Below are positions 12,555-24,735 of a stretch of DNA of 64,000 bases, piece after piece. Position 1 is the stretch's first letter. Each line of letters starts with the position of its first letter. Made by a program: the position numbers and the translations under genes. The notes under the pieces were generated by a model. That model was not told where the DNA came from. It did no database searches and saw only the letters and a program-made list of their open reading frames with translations. The stretch comes from Pogostemon cablin (Eukaryota; Streptophyta; Magnoliopsida; Lamiales; Lamiaceae). The stretch is from positions 3,028,314-3,092,313 of the forward strand of contig CM043005.1 of NCBI GenBank assembly GCA_023678885.1, read 5' to 3'.

Positions 12555-13925
12555 ATTTAAGTGAGACGGGTTTAAGACGGGTTCCTCCATCTATCGTCTG
12601 GAAGAAAAGAAAGAGTAATTGCATAGTCTTTCCAAATTCCTAACATCCCTCCATTGAAGATTGAATGAAGAAACATAGTAATGGGAAGTTTGCATTGATG
12701 CTGGACAATCCAAAGTCCGATTTTCAATCAGCGAATGGATCGTGGACGTTGATGTTTCGCTGTTGGCCATCGATATTGGTATGAATCCGGCGAACAAATG
12801 TAGAACCTAGTTGGTCGTCCTGGTCCAGTGTTTCTCCAGCAAATCGTCTTCAATTTTGTTATAACATAAAAGGGGAATCCACGAATATTGTTACGTATTA
12901 TGATGGCGATGAAAATATCGTTGAAGGTGTGTTAATGCTTTCATTCTTATAGTATGTCGCGAATTGGTGTAAGGTTATTATTTGCTTGTTATTTTATGTG
13001 AAATGTCATTATATGAGTTGAATGATGTTGTATGTTAGTTTTATGATATAATATGACATTTGATCGTTGTAGTATGTCAAAGTTTGTTAGAGAGACATGA
13101 GTATGATTTTACCATGTGAATACTATAGTATGTTATTTTTTTGTTAAAGTATGTTATTTGTTCGCTATAATATGTTAGAGTTTATTACATAGAAATGAAT
13201 GTGATTTTACCATGTGAAAAGAACATATTATGAGACATATATAATACACTTTTATATTAGAACATACTATAACATAAAAACGACATACTATGAGACACAT
13301 AAAATATACTTTTTGATAAGATATTACAGCACATATATAAAATATTATAACACGGGAACGACGTACTACGACATCAATGAAATATTGTTTCAGGTAACCT
13401 ACAATAACACAAAAATTATATACTATAAAAAATATAATATACTTTTATCTGACATACTATAGCACTTATATTGCAATACGGAAACGACATACACTAACAC
13501 CACCGAAATATTCTTCCATGTAAGACACATTAACACAAAAATTACATACTATAGCACATCTACAACATGTAAGACACATTAACAAAAAAATTACATACTA
13601 TAGCATATCCACAACATACTATAACACATGTAATGTACATGAGCATTGATGATGATAATTTATGATTTGCAACGACAATTCGTCGGAATGAAAAAATGGC
13701 CACGCAAAAAAAAATTAATGATTTGAATTCATATCATAATTTTAGGAACTACTAAAAATAAATAAGTATTAATTAATCATTATTCATCCCATAAATCACA
13801 TATATAACATTAATAATTTGATTGACTAACCATAATAATAATATTCAATATAATATTAAATTATAGAAAATAAGGTGGGTTAAACCGTCTCATTACCTGT
13901 CTCTTTAATGACCCGTCTCACAACA
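12555..13925. repeat. Repeat-rich segment with ACATACTATARCAC motifs and possible terminal repeats
   Basis: From about 13060 to 13640 the line 'ACATACTATARCAC' (or its reverse complement, GTGYTATAGTATGT) occurs many times. Copies are mostly reverse complement on the left and mostly forward on the right, giving an inverted layout. The region is bounded by GTGAGACGGGTTTAAGACGG near 12562 and an inverted GTCTC-rich block near 13887-13920. A non-autonomous DNA transposon is possible, but I could not fix its ends. The open frame at 13214-13462 arises from the repeats. Confidence 0.4.
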
Positions 13926-14959
13926 TACTAGCTCAAAATATTATTACATTTCACCTATTTTAAAATTATTCATAAAATGAATTAATTAAACTATCATTTT
14001 TTATTAATTATATATCTATTTTATTATAAAAATTTTCTTATACAATATTTCACGAAAACTCATATTGTAAAACAGTTTCACATTATTTTTACTTTATTTA
14101 TTTAATTATTTATTGTATGCATACAAATTTTATTTCTCACACTCCTATAAACTATCTTTCTTCAAAAGGATTTCAAATTAAGTTTTATTAAATCGTAAAA
14201 GTTAAGTTTAATAATCACCCAATATTTGAATGATTAAATATATAAAATTCGACTCCTCCAAGGAATTTGAGAATATTAATTATTTTCATTGTCAATCCAA
14301 CTTTATGGTGAGCTAATTATAAACTATAGTTGTTTTATTAATTACTTAATTAATATGCAATTAATTCTATTAACTTCATAATTAATTTTACGAAGGGTCA
14401 ACTTTTATTTTCTTGAGTAACTAAAATAATTTATATTTTTCGGTCACTTTATTTTGGAAGGACCATCAACATAAATTTTTCTTGACATCTCACTTTTGCG
14501 TATTCTTCGTCCACCCCCAATAAATATACAGTGAATTGTACACACCACTATATTTAATTTGTGTGTAGTCAAGTCCATTCGATTCCATTTTAATTTATGA
14601 TAAAAATTTGTGTGATATGTTTCTAAAGAAATGATTCTTTTGAGATGATAAATAAAAAATTATAACATAATAATAATAATAATAATAAATAAAAAGGTAT
14701 GTCTAATCTATGAAAAAATAATAACTCTATAATTGAATAAAAAGTAAGATAGAAAATAAACCCTAATTACACACCCATTCCCGTCTTTCATTTTTTACCC
14801 ATCATTCGGCTCCCATCACTATCCCTACACACTCAGTGATAGTATTTTCCTATTTGAGAAGAAGAATGGATAAGGATCATTAAGACAGAAGAAAAGAAGG
14901 AGATTCCTATTTTTAGTAAAATGATCTACATATGACTCGTCACTTAATACTAATACAAT
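13926..14959. other. Intergenic DNA
   Basis: AT-rich; no gene, RNA or clear element seen. There is a short AATAAT microsatellite near 14669-14690. Confidence 0.5.

Positions 14960-14990
<31 letters not shown>
14960..14990. repeat. (TA)n(CA)n microsatellite at left Helitron edge
   Basis: About eleven TA units followed by five AC units. The Helitron-like DNA starts just after it. A second TA array lies just beyond the Helitron 3' end at 20113-20159, as expected if the element inserted into a TA microsatellite. Confidence 0.9.
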
Positions 14991-15089
14991 TATTATAAAA
15001 GAGCGAATCCGCTAAATTGACACGGTATCCTACTGGTTGCCCGTCGCCTCCTCCATTGAAAAGCGGCCACGTGTTCCAGCCCTCGTTCC

Positions 15090-15475
15090 TCATTCCTCTA
15101 GCAGCTTCACGTTGTTGTACGACATCTTCGTTCCCACTTCCGTGTGCGACCCCCCAGTAACGGCACCCTGTGGTTCCGTCTTCCTTGCGTGGTAGCCGTC
15201 CATTTGGCCCTGAGGCCCGGTGTCCTTTCCGGTAGCGCCACCGTATTCATTAAGGTAAATACTCTTAATTTACGCCTATATAAATTATTAATTAGTAGCC
15301 AACAATTTCTGATCACTCCCAATTTCTGACGTTTATGCTTGTAGCTTGCACTCTTCTTACCCTCTCTTGGCAACTCTGCCGCTTTACGGGCACTGGACAC
15401 CATCTTCCTTCTAATTTTAGAATGCGATTCCACTAGTAATGTCAGCCCATGGCTTCATCTACTGCTTCTGTAATA
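15090..15475 (+). repeat. Left arm of a 370 bp inverted repeat
   Basis: This arm (GTTGTACGACATCTTCGTTC onward, through TACTCTTAATTTACGCCTAT, to GGCTTCATCTACTGCTTCTG) recurs reverse-complemented at 20160-20530 with scattered differences. The open frames on both strands here are mirrored in the other copy. The signal is a shared repeat, not a conserved gene. Confidence 0.85.
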
Positions 15476-15539
15476 ACTATTTACACAGTTCAATATTTGA
15501 ACTCACAAGGATACTTTCCAATTACTTTCTTTGTAAAGA

Positions 15540-15650
15540 ATTTATTTTTTTGTTTATGCAGGAGAGGGAAAGAGATCATTTCTCACAGTTTATAACAGAG
15601 GGTTTTACTTCATATTGTAAGAGGACAAGAAGAGATAAGGTAAGTGACAT
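15540..15650 (+). other. Exon-like piece inside the Helitron region
   Basis: A segment bounded by TTTATGCAG and GATAAGGTAAGT has good splice-site form and an open frame containing ERDHFSQFITEGFTSYCKR. I recognise no family. It could be a captured exon or chance. Confidence 0.25.
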
Positions 15651-16127
15651 GAAATTTTGTTTTACGGAAGTTGCAGTAAATAACGTCTTACAAACACTCA
15701 TGATGATTCCTTGTTATTTCTCAATGGACTTTTAGAATCATTATTTAGTTTCTTTATAGATGTTTATGTGTGGCCCGAGTTTGACATTATGACTCAACTA
15801 GAAGGTTTCACCATTATTTGCTTATTCTTCCTCAGGTTCATTCTGTTTCGTAGATTATTTTATATAAGTAAATATTGTAATTGTTGTGAGTTGAAACATG
15901 AACTCTTATTCACTCGAGGTGCAGCCTGCTGTATATAATTAGCTCTTCATTGGCTTTCTTGCCCGTGTAGGAGAGGGGTCTATACATGCGTGGGTGGCTG
16001 AAATAGAATTGTCGACCTTGCTGGCCACATCCACTGATGCAGTCCCCTTCTTCGTGTCAATTGTATGTCGTAAATGATGTGCTCATTTGAAACAGGTGTA
16101 TGTGTGTGTGTGTGCGCATGTGTGTGC

Positions 16128-16650
16128 GTAAACTGCCGGTTGCCCGCTTCCCCTTCACACAAGATTCGGCCACGTGTAACAACATCGCCCCGCGTCTATC
16201 CACCTGTCCCATGTCACACTGAATGCCAATTTCACTCCTTCTCCCCTCACTCTTCCCCTTTGACCCTCTTTCCTCTGCACTTTTTGGGTTTAGTCCTTTT
16301 TCGCTTCTTCCTCAATTTGTTTTACCTTCACTGTCAAGCGGAACAACCACCTTCCCCCGGCGCCATGTGCAATCTTCCTCAGGGCATCAGAGGAGACGGG
16401 TAAGCGGTGGCTGAGGTGGACGAGGATCGTGGTCGGCGGACGTGGGCTTGCTCATCCCCATCCATGTTGTCATCCAACCTCCATTTTGGTCCCGTAACCT
16501 GCCGTCGCCCACCTCCATTTTATATGAGATTCGGCCCCGTGTACCTATCGCCCCGTCGTCTACCTACCTGTCTCACTTTCACATCTGCCCTTTACTCTTA
16601 CAGTTGTTCCTGCTTTTTCACCGCCCATCGATTCTCACCGTGAGAAACTG
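16128..16650 (+). other. GC- and pyrimidine-rich leader-like modules (two copies)
   Basis: Two related modules lie in tandem. Each has GCCGGTTGCCCGCTTCC / GCCGTCGCCCACCTCC, then GATTCGGCC(A/C)CGTGT, then a C/T-rich tail. They resemble plant 5' leader or promoter DNA with an ACGTGT core. Related modules occur near 15030 and 20757, and inverted near 20640-20700. Overlapping frames here have biased composition and no recognisable domain. The (TG)n run near 16093-16125 is a microsatellite. Confidence 0.45.
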
Positions 16651-16699
16651 CACCCCGCCGTTGTCCCCATGCATGTTTTGAGTGTTACTAGCTAACTCT

Positions 16700-19600
16700 G
16701 GACCTTCATTCAGTAAGAAACCATCCCACAGCATAAGCAACGTTGGTCGTTTCCTACAGTAAACAAAGTGTAAAAAGTTATGTACATTTATGCAATTGGA
16801 AATGTGATATATTGTATGTGGACATTGGTATATAGAGTAGTAAAACTCACTCTTGGTTCACGATGACAAAGTCTTGTACATACTTATTTTTCTTTCAACA
16901 TATCTATGTGGCAGCGCGTGTATGACAGAGCACAACATATCTGGTTTTTATGTAAGAATAAATATATTGACAGTTAGAATACTAAAATGTAAGAGCTTTT
17001 TTTGGAATATGGGTTTTTTTTTCAAGTAAGTGGGAATATGGTGTTTTTTTTTGGCAAGTAAGTATAGAACGTTATTCAACTCAAAAGAATTAAAAAGTTT
17101 AACAAATATGTACTGCACGTGGGCAAAGTAGTTGTCTGTATGTTGCACTGCACATAAAATAAAGAACATATAGTATTATTTTTACCTAATAATGTGCGGT
17201 GTTACTGGAGTTATAATTTACATTTTGTAAGGGTAAATTAAGTGGAGTAACTTGTTTTAGCAGGTAAGTATCATGCAGAGTATATTGTAGTAGCAAATTA
17301 TGTGATTTCAGCATTATTAGGTGCCCGTCTCCCATTGAGCCAACAATTGATTCGCCATCCTCATCTCGTAAGAGGCAGCATCACATCATCGAGTAAGCTG
17401 CATTTTCTCTGACTACCTAGGTAACTACAAAACTACTTATGTGAATATTATATACCCTCTTTTGACAACCCTAAGTACAAGACTAATGGGCTCTGTTACC
17501 CCTAGCTTCTATCATTTCCCTACATAGTACTCGTATAAGATAAAAAAAATTCTACACTTTGCTAAACTTAAATAGGAGGCCACACGTTTTCCCAAAGGTT
17601 CAACTGCTAGGTTAGACATATTTAGCATGCCTATTTGTTGCAGTCCTACCAGTGATACAACCTCCTATTAGTTGCATTATTATGTATTACAAGTCAAATT
17701 ACTACAACTTCAAATATATATCGGTTTTGAGAAATAGTTTCTATTTCTCACTTTTGAATGTTTCTTGCCGCATAATTTAATTAGAGACATGACACCTACA
17801 TATAAATATAGTTCTACAATAATTTCACAGGTAGCACTGTATGTGCACTCGCATAACAACATGTTTTCTCTTTTTATTTTAGCTTGCTTAAACACCGAAA
17901 TATAGGGTACTAAAACACTTCACTCACTCCGGTTACTCTACTCCAAAATATAATATTTTCAATATACCACACACAGGATACAACTTCACATATATCGCAT
18001 ATTACTGTTTTCACATACTGTAAGTTATTTTATGCAACTACAGATTGTTATATTTTCGGTACAACTTCGCATAAACAAATTCATCAACTTTGATGTTGAG
18101 CATGCAATTGTATTACTATTATTGATAACTGCTTTAAATTTGCTCACTCTAACGAAATTGTGCACCATTTAGAATAATATTTAGTTAACATAATGATGCT
18201 TTAGGCTTGTTCTTTTCTGATCTAATAGCCCTTGTATAAAATTACACTCACTGTTTTGTTTAACTGCAACATTTCTTACCCTAAATTTCCTTTATATTAG
18301 CACAACCTGTCCGCCAACTACATAAAAAAAAAATCCACGTTACACATTCTCATGCCTTTTATCTTACGATTTTAATATTAATAATGCTATAATTTTTTCT
18401 TGAGATTTAAGTCCTTACAAGTAAACCTTATAGAAGTTGGTCTAATGTAGGACTCAATCTTCACGATATATTGAAACTGAAATAAAAGTAGAGAATTTAT
18501 TGAGATGCAGGGTGTAGCCATATTCAGTTATCCTTATAGTACATTTAGCACTGAATCTTGCACTAACATACTTATCAGCTTTTTCAAATCCAATATTTAC
18601 AAATGCATTTACCGTGACTTAAATCTATTATAAACAATAAGCTTACAGATTTTTTATGTTTTGTGCATTGCATCCCATTAGTGATTAGAAAAATAACTTT
18701 ACTCAATTAATTTATATCCATATTCAATTATGTGAAAAACTACAGTGAAATTTCAACGTCTTATAACTTTACAAGGTCAGCCCCATTTTCTTCAAGAAAT
18801 TCATGCATTTACGAAAACCACTATTAAAATGCCAGAAAAAAAAACTTAATTAAACATATAGGGTTGAATATTACAATAATCATCCCCAGTACACATGTAG
18901 CCAATTGCAAGGGTATAAACATTATATAGATAAATACCAGCAGTAGAATTTAGTAAGTACATTGTATATTTTTTGTCTTTTTATGGGAATCTTGTCACCT
19001 ACTTACTTAGAATAATTTGCTTCTTCTTCAACCGCTGGATCCAAATTATACTAAACATACACACCTTTTTGTGATACTGAAACCCACATTTCATTCTCTC
19101 TCTTTAATGCTTCTCTGCAATTTTATTTAAGCCTGAGTTAAAGGAGTTCTTCTTAGTTCTGTGCATGGGTTCTTTGTCCATTTTTTTGTGTGTTATCTGA
19201 TTAGCGATAACTGTTGCGCCGCCTGCGCATGTGCTCAGTTTTGCCTTTCCGCAATTTCTTTGTATTCATATTATTTTATTTTTCCAAGATTAATTGCTTT
19301 GATATTCCTGGCTGCATAGATTTATGTAAAAATTTGTATTTTGCTCAACTGGTATCTAAGCATAAGTGCTCCCCTCAGTTTTGCTCATGGACAATATACA
19401 AAGCAGATTGATTTGGCTTGTTTGAAATTGCCATAATTATACTGATCGATTGTTGATGTTTGAATGCCTTTTTTATTATTTTAGGTGTAATTTTTCAGAT
19501 GAGAAAGAAATCATTCTTCTTAAAGCCTTTAAATTTGGTTGTTGGTAGTACTTTTTTTTTTTTTTTTTTTATTGATGTGTCCTTAGTTGTTGTTTGTATG

Positions 19601-20080
19601 TGTAATTAAAATCATGTATTCGTATTATTTTAGTTTCAGGATGTTCAGTTTGAGGCATTCCGCGACAACTATCTGCATAGGATTGAAATCAGTTGAACTT
19701 ACGAAGAACGAGCACCATAGACGTGCGTAAGGCTTTTGTTGCGAACAGGATCTTAACTTAATTTTTCTGCTTGCTAGCTAATATTCTTTTCAACACACCT
19801 CAACCTTAAATATTTTTTAATAAATTCATTTTGTGTCTCAGGTTCAAGATGAGCTAGGGAACTACACTTGTACCAAAAAAAATTATGACTGTAATTTAAA
19901 AGTTCATTTTCAAACATTACGTTGTCTACATATGTCTCTTTTGTACACACGTCTCTTCAGCTTCGTTGCATTTCTTCATAAATAAATGCATGTACTTTTC
20001 TGTTACTACATTCATATCTTTGAATTTTATATTACAATAAAACACAAACGTACCTTATAAATCACCTTTTAGCCCGAGTT
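16700..20080. other. Helitron interior without a recognised gene
   Basis: Mixed AT-rich sequence. One exon-like fragment near 17320-17390 reads CPSPIEPTIDSPSSSRKRQ before a stop, after an AG acceptor-like site. Another near 19637-19697 reads DVQFEAFRDNYLHRIEIS before a stop. These could be captured exon ends, but I cannot name a source gene. A poly-T run lies at about 19551-19571. Confidence 0.3.
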
Positions 20081-20082
20081 TA

Positions 20083-20111
20083 TACCTTACGAAGTAAGGT
20101 AATTTACACTA

Positions 20112-20112
<1 letters not shown>
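20083..20112 (+). other. Helitron 3' terminus (hairpin plus CTAG)
   Basis: An eight-base stem, three-base loop, seven-base spacer and CTAG, then a host T that opens a long TA array. Confidence 0.65.

Positions 20113-20159
<47 letters not shown>
20113..20159. repeat. (TA)n microsatellite at right Helitron edge
   Basis: About 23 TA units directly after the CTAG terminus. Confidence 0.95.
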
Positions 20160-20164
<5 letters not shown>

Positions 20165-20530
20165 AAGTAGTAGATGAAGCCACAGACTGACATTACTGGT
20201 GGAATCGCATTCCGAAATAGGAAAGAAGATGGCGTCCGGTGACCGTAAAGCGGCGGAGTTGCCAAGAGAGGGTAAGAAGAGCGCGAGCTATAAGCATAAA
20301 CGTCAGAAATTGGGAGTGACCAGAAATTGTTGGCTACTAATTAGTAATTTATAAAGGCGTAAATTAAGAGTATTTACTTTAATGCGTACGGTGGCGCTCC
20401 CGGAAGGGACTGCGGTCCTTAGGGCCGAATGGACGGCTACCACGCAAGGTAGATGGAACCACAGGGTGCCATTACTGGATGGTTGCACACGGAAGTGAGA
20501 ACGAAGATGTCGTACAACAGCGTGTAGCGG
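20160..20530 (-). repeat. Right arm of the 370 bp inverted repeat
   Basis: Reverse-complement partner of 15090-15475. Homology stops exactly at the TA array, suggesting that this copy was cut by, or ends at, the microsatellite. Minus-strand frames here (120 codons and shorter) are the mirrored versions of those in the left arm. Confidence 0.85.
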
Positions 20531-20639
20531 CGGAGTTGGCAACACAGGGTAAGAGGCGCAGTATGCTTGCAATAGTAAAAATCGGTGTGCGGTAAAAGTG
20601 AAAGGAAGAAATAACAATCGGCAAGGTGAGACACGCGAC

Positions 20640-21130
20640 TGAAGGAGGGGATGCGGTGGGTACACGTGTTTTAATTTGGTGTAGATGGGAGCAGGTCACC
20701 GTAAACTATATGCATCAAAATGAAGTAAATATTCATAGAAACGAAGGAAATGTTGATCGGTATCCTATCCTCCTCGTTGCCCGTCCCACCCCATCCACCA
20801 GCCTCATTCCCATCACTTCTGCATCCACGTGTCAACACGGTTAAATTCCACGTCATTTCTTTCTCTCACTTCACTCCGTCGCCCCTGTCGTCCATAGTAT
20901 TTCGCCTTTCCTCTTCCCATCTTCCTGTGTCTTCACTTGCACTATTGTAGACCTTAGCCGGTGGGGCCCATTTGAGGAGTATTGAAGAAGCTTCGGTAGT
21001 AGCCGTTGAGATTCCAAGCGGCGGCGCTGACATCAGTCTTCCATCGCGAAATATAAGGGAGATCGAGCGAGTTCCGACAATTCAGTTCGGAGTGGGCCGT
21101 CGTTGCTACAGGGTTATGTCTCTCCCTTTT
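20640..21130 (+). other. GC-rich leader-like modules and exon-like piece
   Basis: Two modules with CCCGTCCCACC-type lines and CACGTGT sit head to head: one inverted around 20640-20700, one forward from 20757. After them, 20972-21117 is GC-rich and open in one frame, with IEEASVVAVEIPSGGADIS followed by SRNIREIERVPTIQFGVG, and ends near CTACAGGGTTATG. It resembles a first exon, but no family is recognised. The frame has only a TTG start. Confidence 0.3.
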
Positions 21131-24100
21131 CTTTCCTTTCTCTTACATGCAGTTTTAATTGGATTCACCTCACAATGCGACTTTCACCTCTCTCTAATGC
21201 GCTTCTCCTGAAATAAATCGTTTCATACAAAATCATAATGATGTGTGTTACAATAGCTTGTATTGTTATTGACTTCATTCATCCTTGCAACTTGGAGATA
21301 TATGCAGTAGTGATTTATTTAACCTGCAAACTGAAATTTGAAGTATCCATCTATAGTGAAGCCGGAAAGAAAATCTTTGTTGTTGACTATATGGGATGGC
21401 AAATTCATTAGCAAAGTAAAGTGAATTGAAAGAACCACACCTGTTATTCATTGCTTGGACCTCCGTGTCCTGGAAATTAGCTAATTTTAGGTAATTGAAT
21501 TGCTTTCTCATTCTAAAGATAATGCTATACTACTTTGAACTTTTTGATGGTAAACGCTTTGCTGATTCATAATGATCCAGGGTCTAAGATTCTCCATACA
21601 AATACTTCCCTAATCTTGCTCTACAATTTATCTCTCCTATGCCCAACCACCTCGAGGTATTGCTTGATTTTCCTTTGCGAATCCTTTTACTTTGTGCAAG
21701 TTACTGTTAATTTGATGTCTTAGCAACCTTCTTGTCGATCATTTCTTCTTTTGAGGCTATTTTGGTTGGTTTTGCTCACCTTGAGAAATGATTTAGAGGG
21801 ACGTCTCTTCTATTGTTTTCTAAGTGTTATTCTTTATCCTAATAACTTTGGGTACTGGTTCATTGTCTCTAGCTTGATGTGCACCCAAGGTGTATGACAA
21901 AATTACTCAATAGTTTGGTTAATGGAGAGTTGCATCATTCCATTTGTTTATTCAAGTACATGGAAACCACTTTTTATTTAAGTTTTAAAGCACTTCACAC
22001 TGTTTTGGATCATCTAACTTTAAATTCAAATGAGATATGATTCCCTTCATTAGAACAATGCCCGTCAGACTCATAAGACATTTAGGACACCAGTTCATCT
22101 TGTCTTAGATAGGCCAGATCGACCACTCTATCTTTAGTCATGTGAATTGTTTGAATTATGATATCACTTATTAGAAGTTCTATCTATTGCAACTCTTGCA
22201 GTCATATGGGAATTCCTGGAGGCTGCCTTCAGTCGAAGATGCTAAGGGCTCTATTTCATGCATTTATATGTAGGATGGATTTTTCAACTTTTTGAATCAG
22301 GTCATTTTTTAAATTCTGTTGTGCAAGTATGTCTGTATCCAACCATTTGAACGTTTTCTACTATTTAAGTTGAAAACCTGAGAGTATGGTTACTATCAGT
22401 CTTACAATAGCCTCATAACTTATATTTGTTAACAATGCTTCATGAACTATTATCACTTTGCTATGATGCGGTAGATTATGAAGGGTTGCCTTTTGACTTC
22501 TATAGTCGCTATATTGGATACATTGAGTATTGCCACCCCTATTCTTCTCTGCAAAAAAAAGTGGTGAAGTAGACTACCTGGAAAAGCTGAGTATGCGTAC
22601 ATGAATTTATCCTTTCGATAACTGATTTTAATGAGCTCAAAGAATGTACTGCTGTTTCTTCTTTTACCTTCATATTGCAGCATACCAAAATATGCAAAAA
22701 ATAAAAATAAAAATTCTAAGGATAGAAACAACTAAAAAATCACGTGCTTCCTCTTGAGTTTTGTCATTAAGTAAAATAATTGGTGATCAAAGTTGCTGAA
22801 AGATTTAATATTTGCATGTAGTTTTTGTGACACTTTAAATAAAGATCCTAAAGACCAGTTTGTAGAAACAAATGCAAGGTTTAACACTTTATGACTTTAT
22901 GTAGGGCAATAACTTTTCTCCCCCCCCCCCCCCCCCCCCTGATTAAAATATTTTGTAATCATCTCACTATTACTCCTAAATTTTTGTTTAACATACTGTT
23001 AGTGAGAAATAGGTCCTCATTTTCATATATAATTGCCATGTGTTATGAGCATTTAGTGCTCATGATGGGTTAGTTTGACATTTATTTTCTATAATTTGTT
23101 ATTATTATCAACCAATATAATTTGGGTAAAGGCTCTAGAATACCAATATGCTCGCCATTCATTTTCTTAGTTATCGATCATTAAACTTTTTAGGTGAATT
23201 CCCAGCTGATTAGCAATGCATGCATTCATACCCTCTCTGTAGAGAAAGCGAGTGATTTAATTTCAAGCAACTCTACATCATTCTTAGTTTCATTACATAA
23301 AAAAATAGATATTTGGATCTTCTTTTAGCATATGAGGAAAGCACATGGACATTAGATTTCAGAAAAAAAGTTTTTGTTTTATATACCTGAAGTTCCACTA
23401 TTGTCCTGGACTGCCATTATACTATTAAAATACATGATTTATGATGTTTATTTTCTTACATACTCTTAGAATCTTTGTTTATTTGCAACATTGTTATTTT
23501 ATACGATTTACATGCAGACGGAAAGCATCTCATGTTGCATAGGAATATACTATCCAATCTCATCTCATTAGACGTGTGCATTCCATTTCCACATTTTCAA
23601 TTAGAAAAAAATAAGCTAATTTTTGTTTTCTTTAAGAGTTTGTCATTCTTGTAGGAAATTCTTGCCAAAAAGGCGGCTGGCCCTACGGTTATGCTATTTG
23701 ACATCGCAGTTATGCATTGCTATTCAAGCAAAACATGAATGCGGTACACTAGAAGCTCTAGCTGGTATTTGTGTTTTACCTGCATGCTCCTTCACATATA
23801 TTTTGGTTCTATTTTACTCTGATAAACACTGTGGTCTCATTGTGGGCGTAATAGAAATGCCATTCATCTTGCGCCTTGCTGATTAATGACCAATCCGCTT
23901 ATGTGAAATTATTTTTGCCTTCAGTCTGAAGATCAATAACTTCTAAATTGCCTTGTAGCTGAATTGTATAATAGGATATATTTTGTGGTAATTCAAACCT
24001 TTTACTCTGCTCATCTCCTAACTTTAAAGTACTAAATCATGTTTTCTGGTGCCTTTCTTTTCTTAATCAATGAATGTACTCTTTTCTCAGTGCATTCTTT

Positions 24101-24500
24101 CTTATTATGCAATTGTACATACCAGTTAATGATATGCCCCTCTTTTCTAGAATCTACCTGGTGAACATATTTAAGTTGTTTTGTAACGGTGAAAAGCTAG
24201 ACGACTTCAAAAAGTGGTGACCCAATTAAAATAAGCACTCTTAACAATACGGGGTGGAAAAGGCCCACAATATATAGTGGCATAGGCTTTCTGAATAAAA
24301 CGAAGAAAATTGAAGGTAGATTAAGTTGGCAAAATTATGTGTGTGATCGGACGAGTTCCAGTTAGACAGATACGAGTGACAATATTTATTACACAACACA
24401 AAACTTGCATGTTAATTATTAAAATGATATATAAATCTTGCATTCAATACGATTAAGTTAGAGATAATACCAGTATTTTGGTGAATTCAGATATTTTCAG
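21131..24500. other. Long stretch without a confident gene
   Basis: Intron-like sequence. Exon-like islands with AG/GT borders are seen at about 21580-21655, 22201-22245 and 23654-23710; the last encodes EILAKKAAGPTVMLFDIA. They lie on the plus strand and could belong to one split gene or to captured fragments. I cannot name it. A run of about 20 C occurs at 22918-22939. Confidence 0.3.
22918..22939 (+). repeat. Poly-C tract
   Basis: About twenty consecutive C bases, unusual in this AT-rich region. Confidence 0.9.
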
Positions 24501-24524
24501 AATTAATTTAATGTAAAAACTAGG

Positions 24525-24735
24525 CATAGTAATTATAGATAGAAGAAGAGTAATACTCCAGTAGTGATAAGAAAATCAAGGTGGGGCAGCAAACATGAGG
24601 TGGATATCTCTCCAATCACTCCCATTGGATAAGACCACAATCCTGATTAACCATTCATTGGACATCCCTTACAAACTATCCAAATTCCCTCCATCAAACC
24701 CTAAATTACAATCTCCCCCAACAGAGCTCCCAACA
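24525..24735 (+). promoter_or_regulatory. Probable psbY promoter and 5' leader
   Basis: The sequence upstream of the psbY start has a weak TATA-like TATAGATAG near 24534 and a GATAAG I-box at 24566-24571, a motif common in light-regulated plant promoters. The open frame extends upstream of the ATG without a stop but loses transit-peptide character. Exact transcription start is not visible. Confidence 0.35.

Larger units (their letters stand above)
14991..20112 (+). mobile_element. Non-autonomous Helitron-like element
   Basis: The right end has Helitron signals: a perfect eight-base-pair stem with a GAA loop (TACCTTAC-GAA-GTAAGGTA, 20083-20101), seven bases, then CTAG (20109-20112) followed by T. 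Helitrons end in CTRR after such a hairpin and insert between A and T. The left end lies just after the microsatellite near TATTATAAAAGAGCGAATCC, but I do not see a clean 5' TC. No Rep/helicase frame is present, so it is non-autonomous, or several such elements joined. It contains GC-rich leader-like modules and exon-like pieces. The 3' end is convincing; the exact 5' end is inference. Confidence 0.6.

Noticed and set aside
15107..15433. 108-codon minus-strand frame, with a 120-codon counterpart at 20303-20665
   Set aside because: Both fall in the inverted repeat arms; biased composition and no domain. Conservation reflects the repeat, not a protein.
16074..16681. Several overlapping plus-strand frames of 60-110 codons
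   Set aside because: They arise from GC- and pyrimidine-rich leader-like modules and a TG microsatellite; no domain in any frame.
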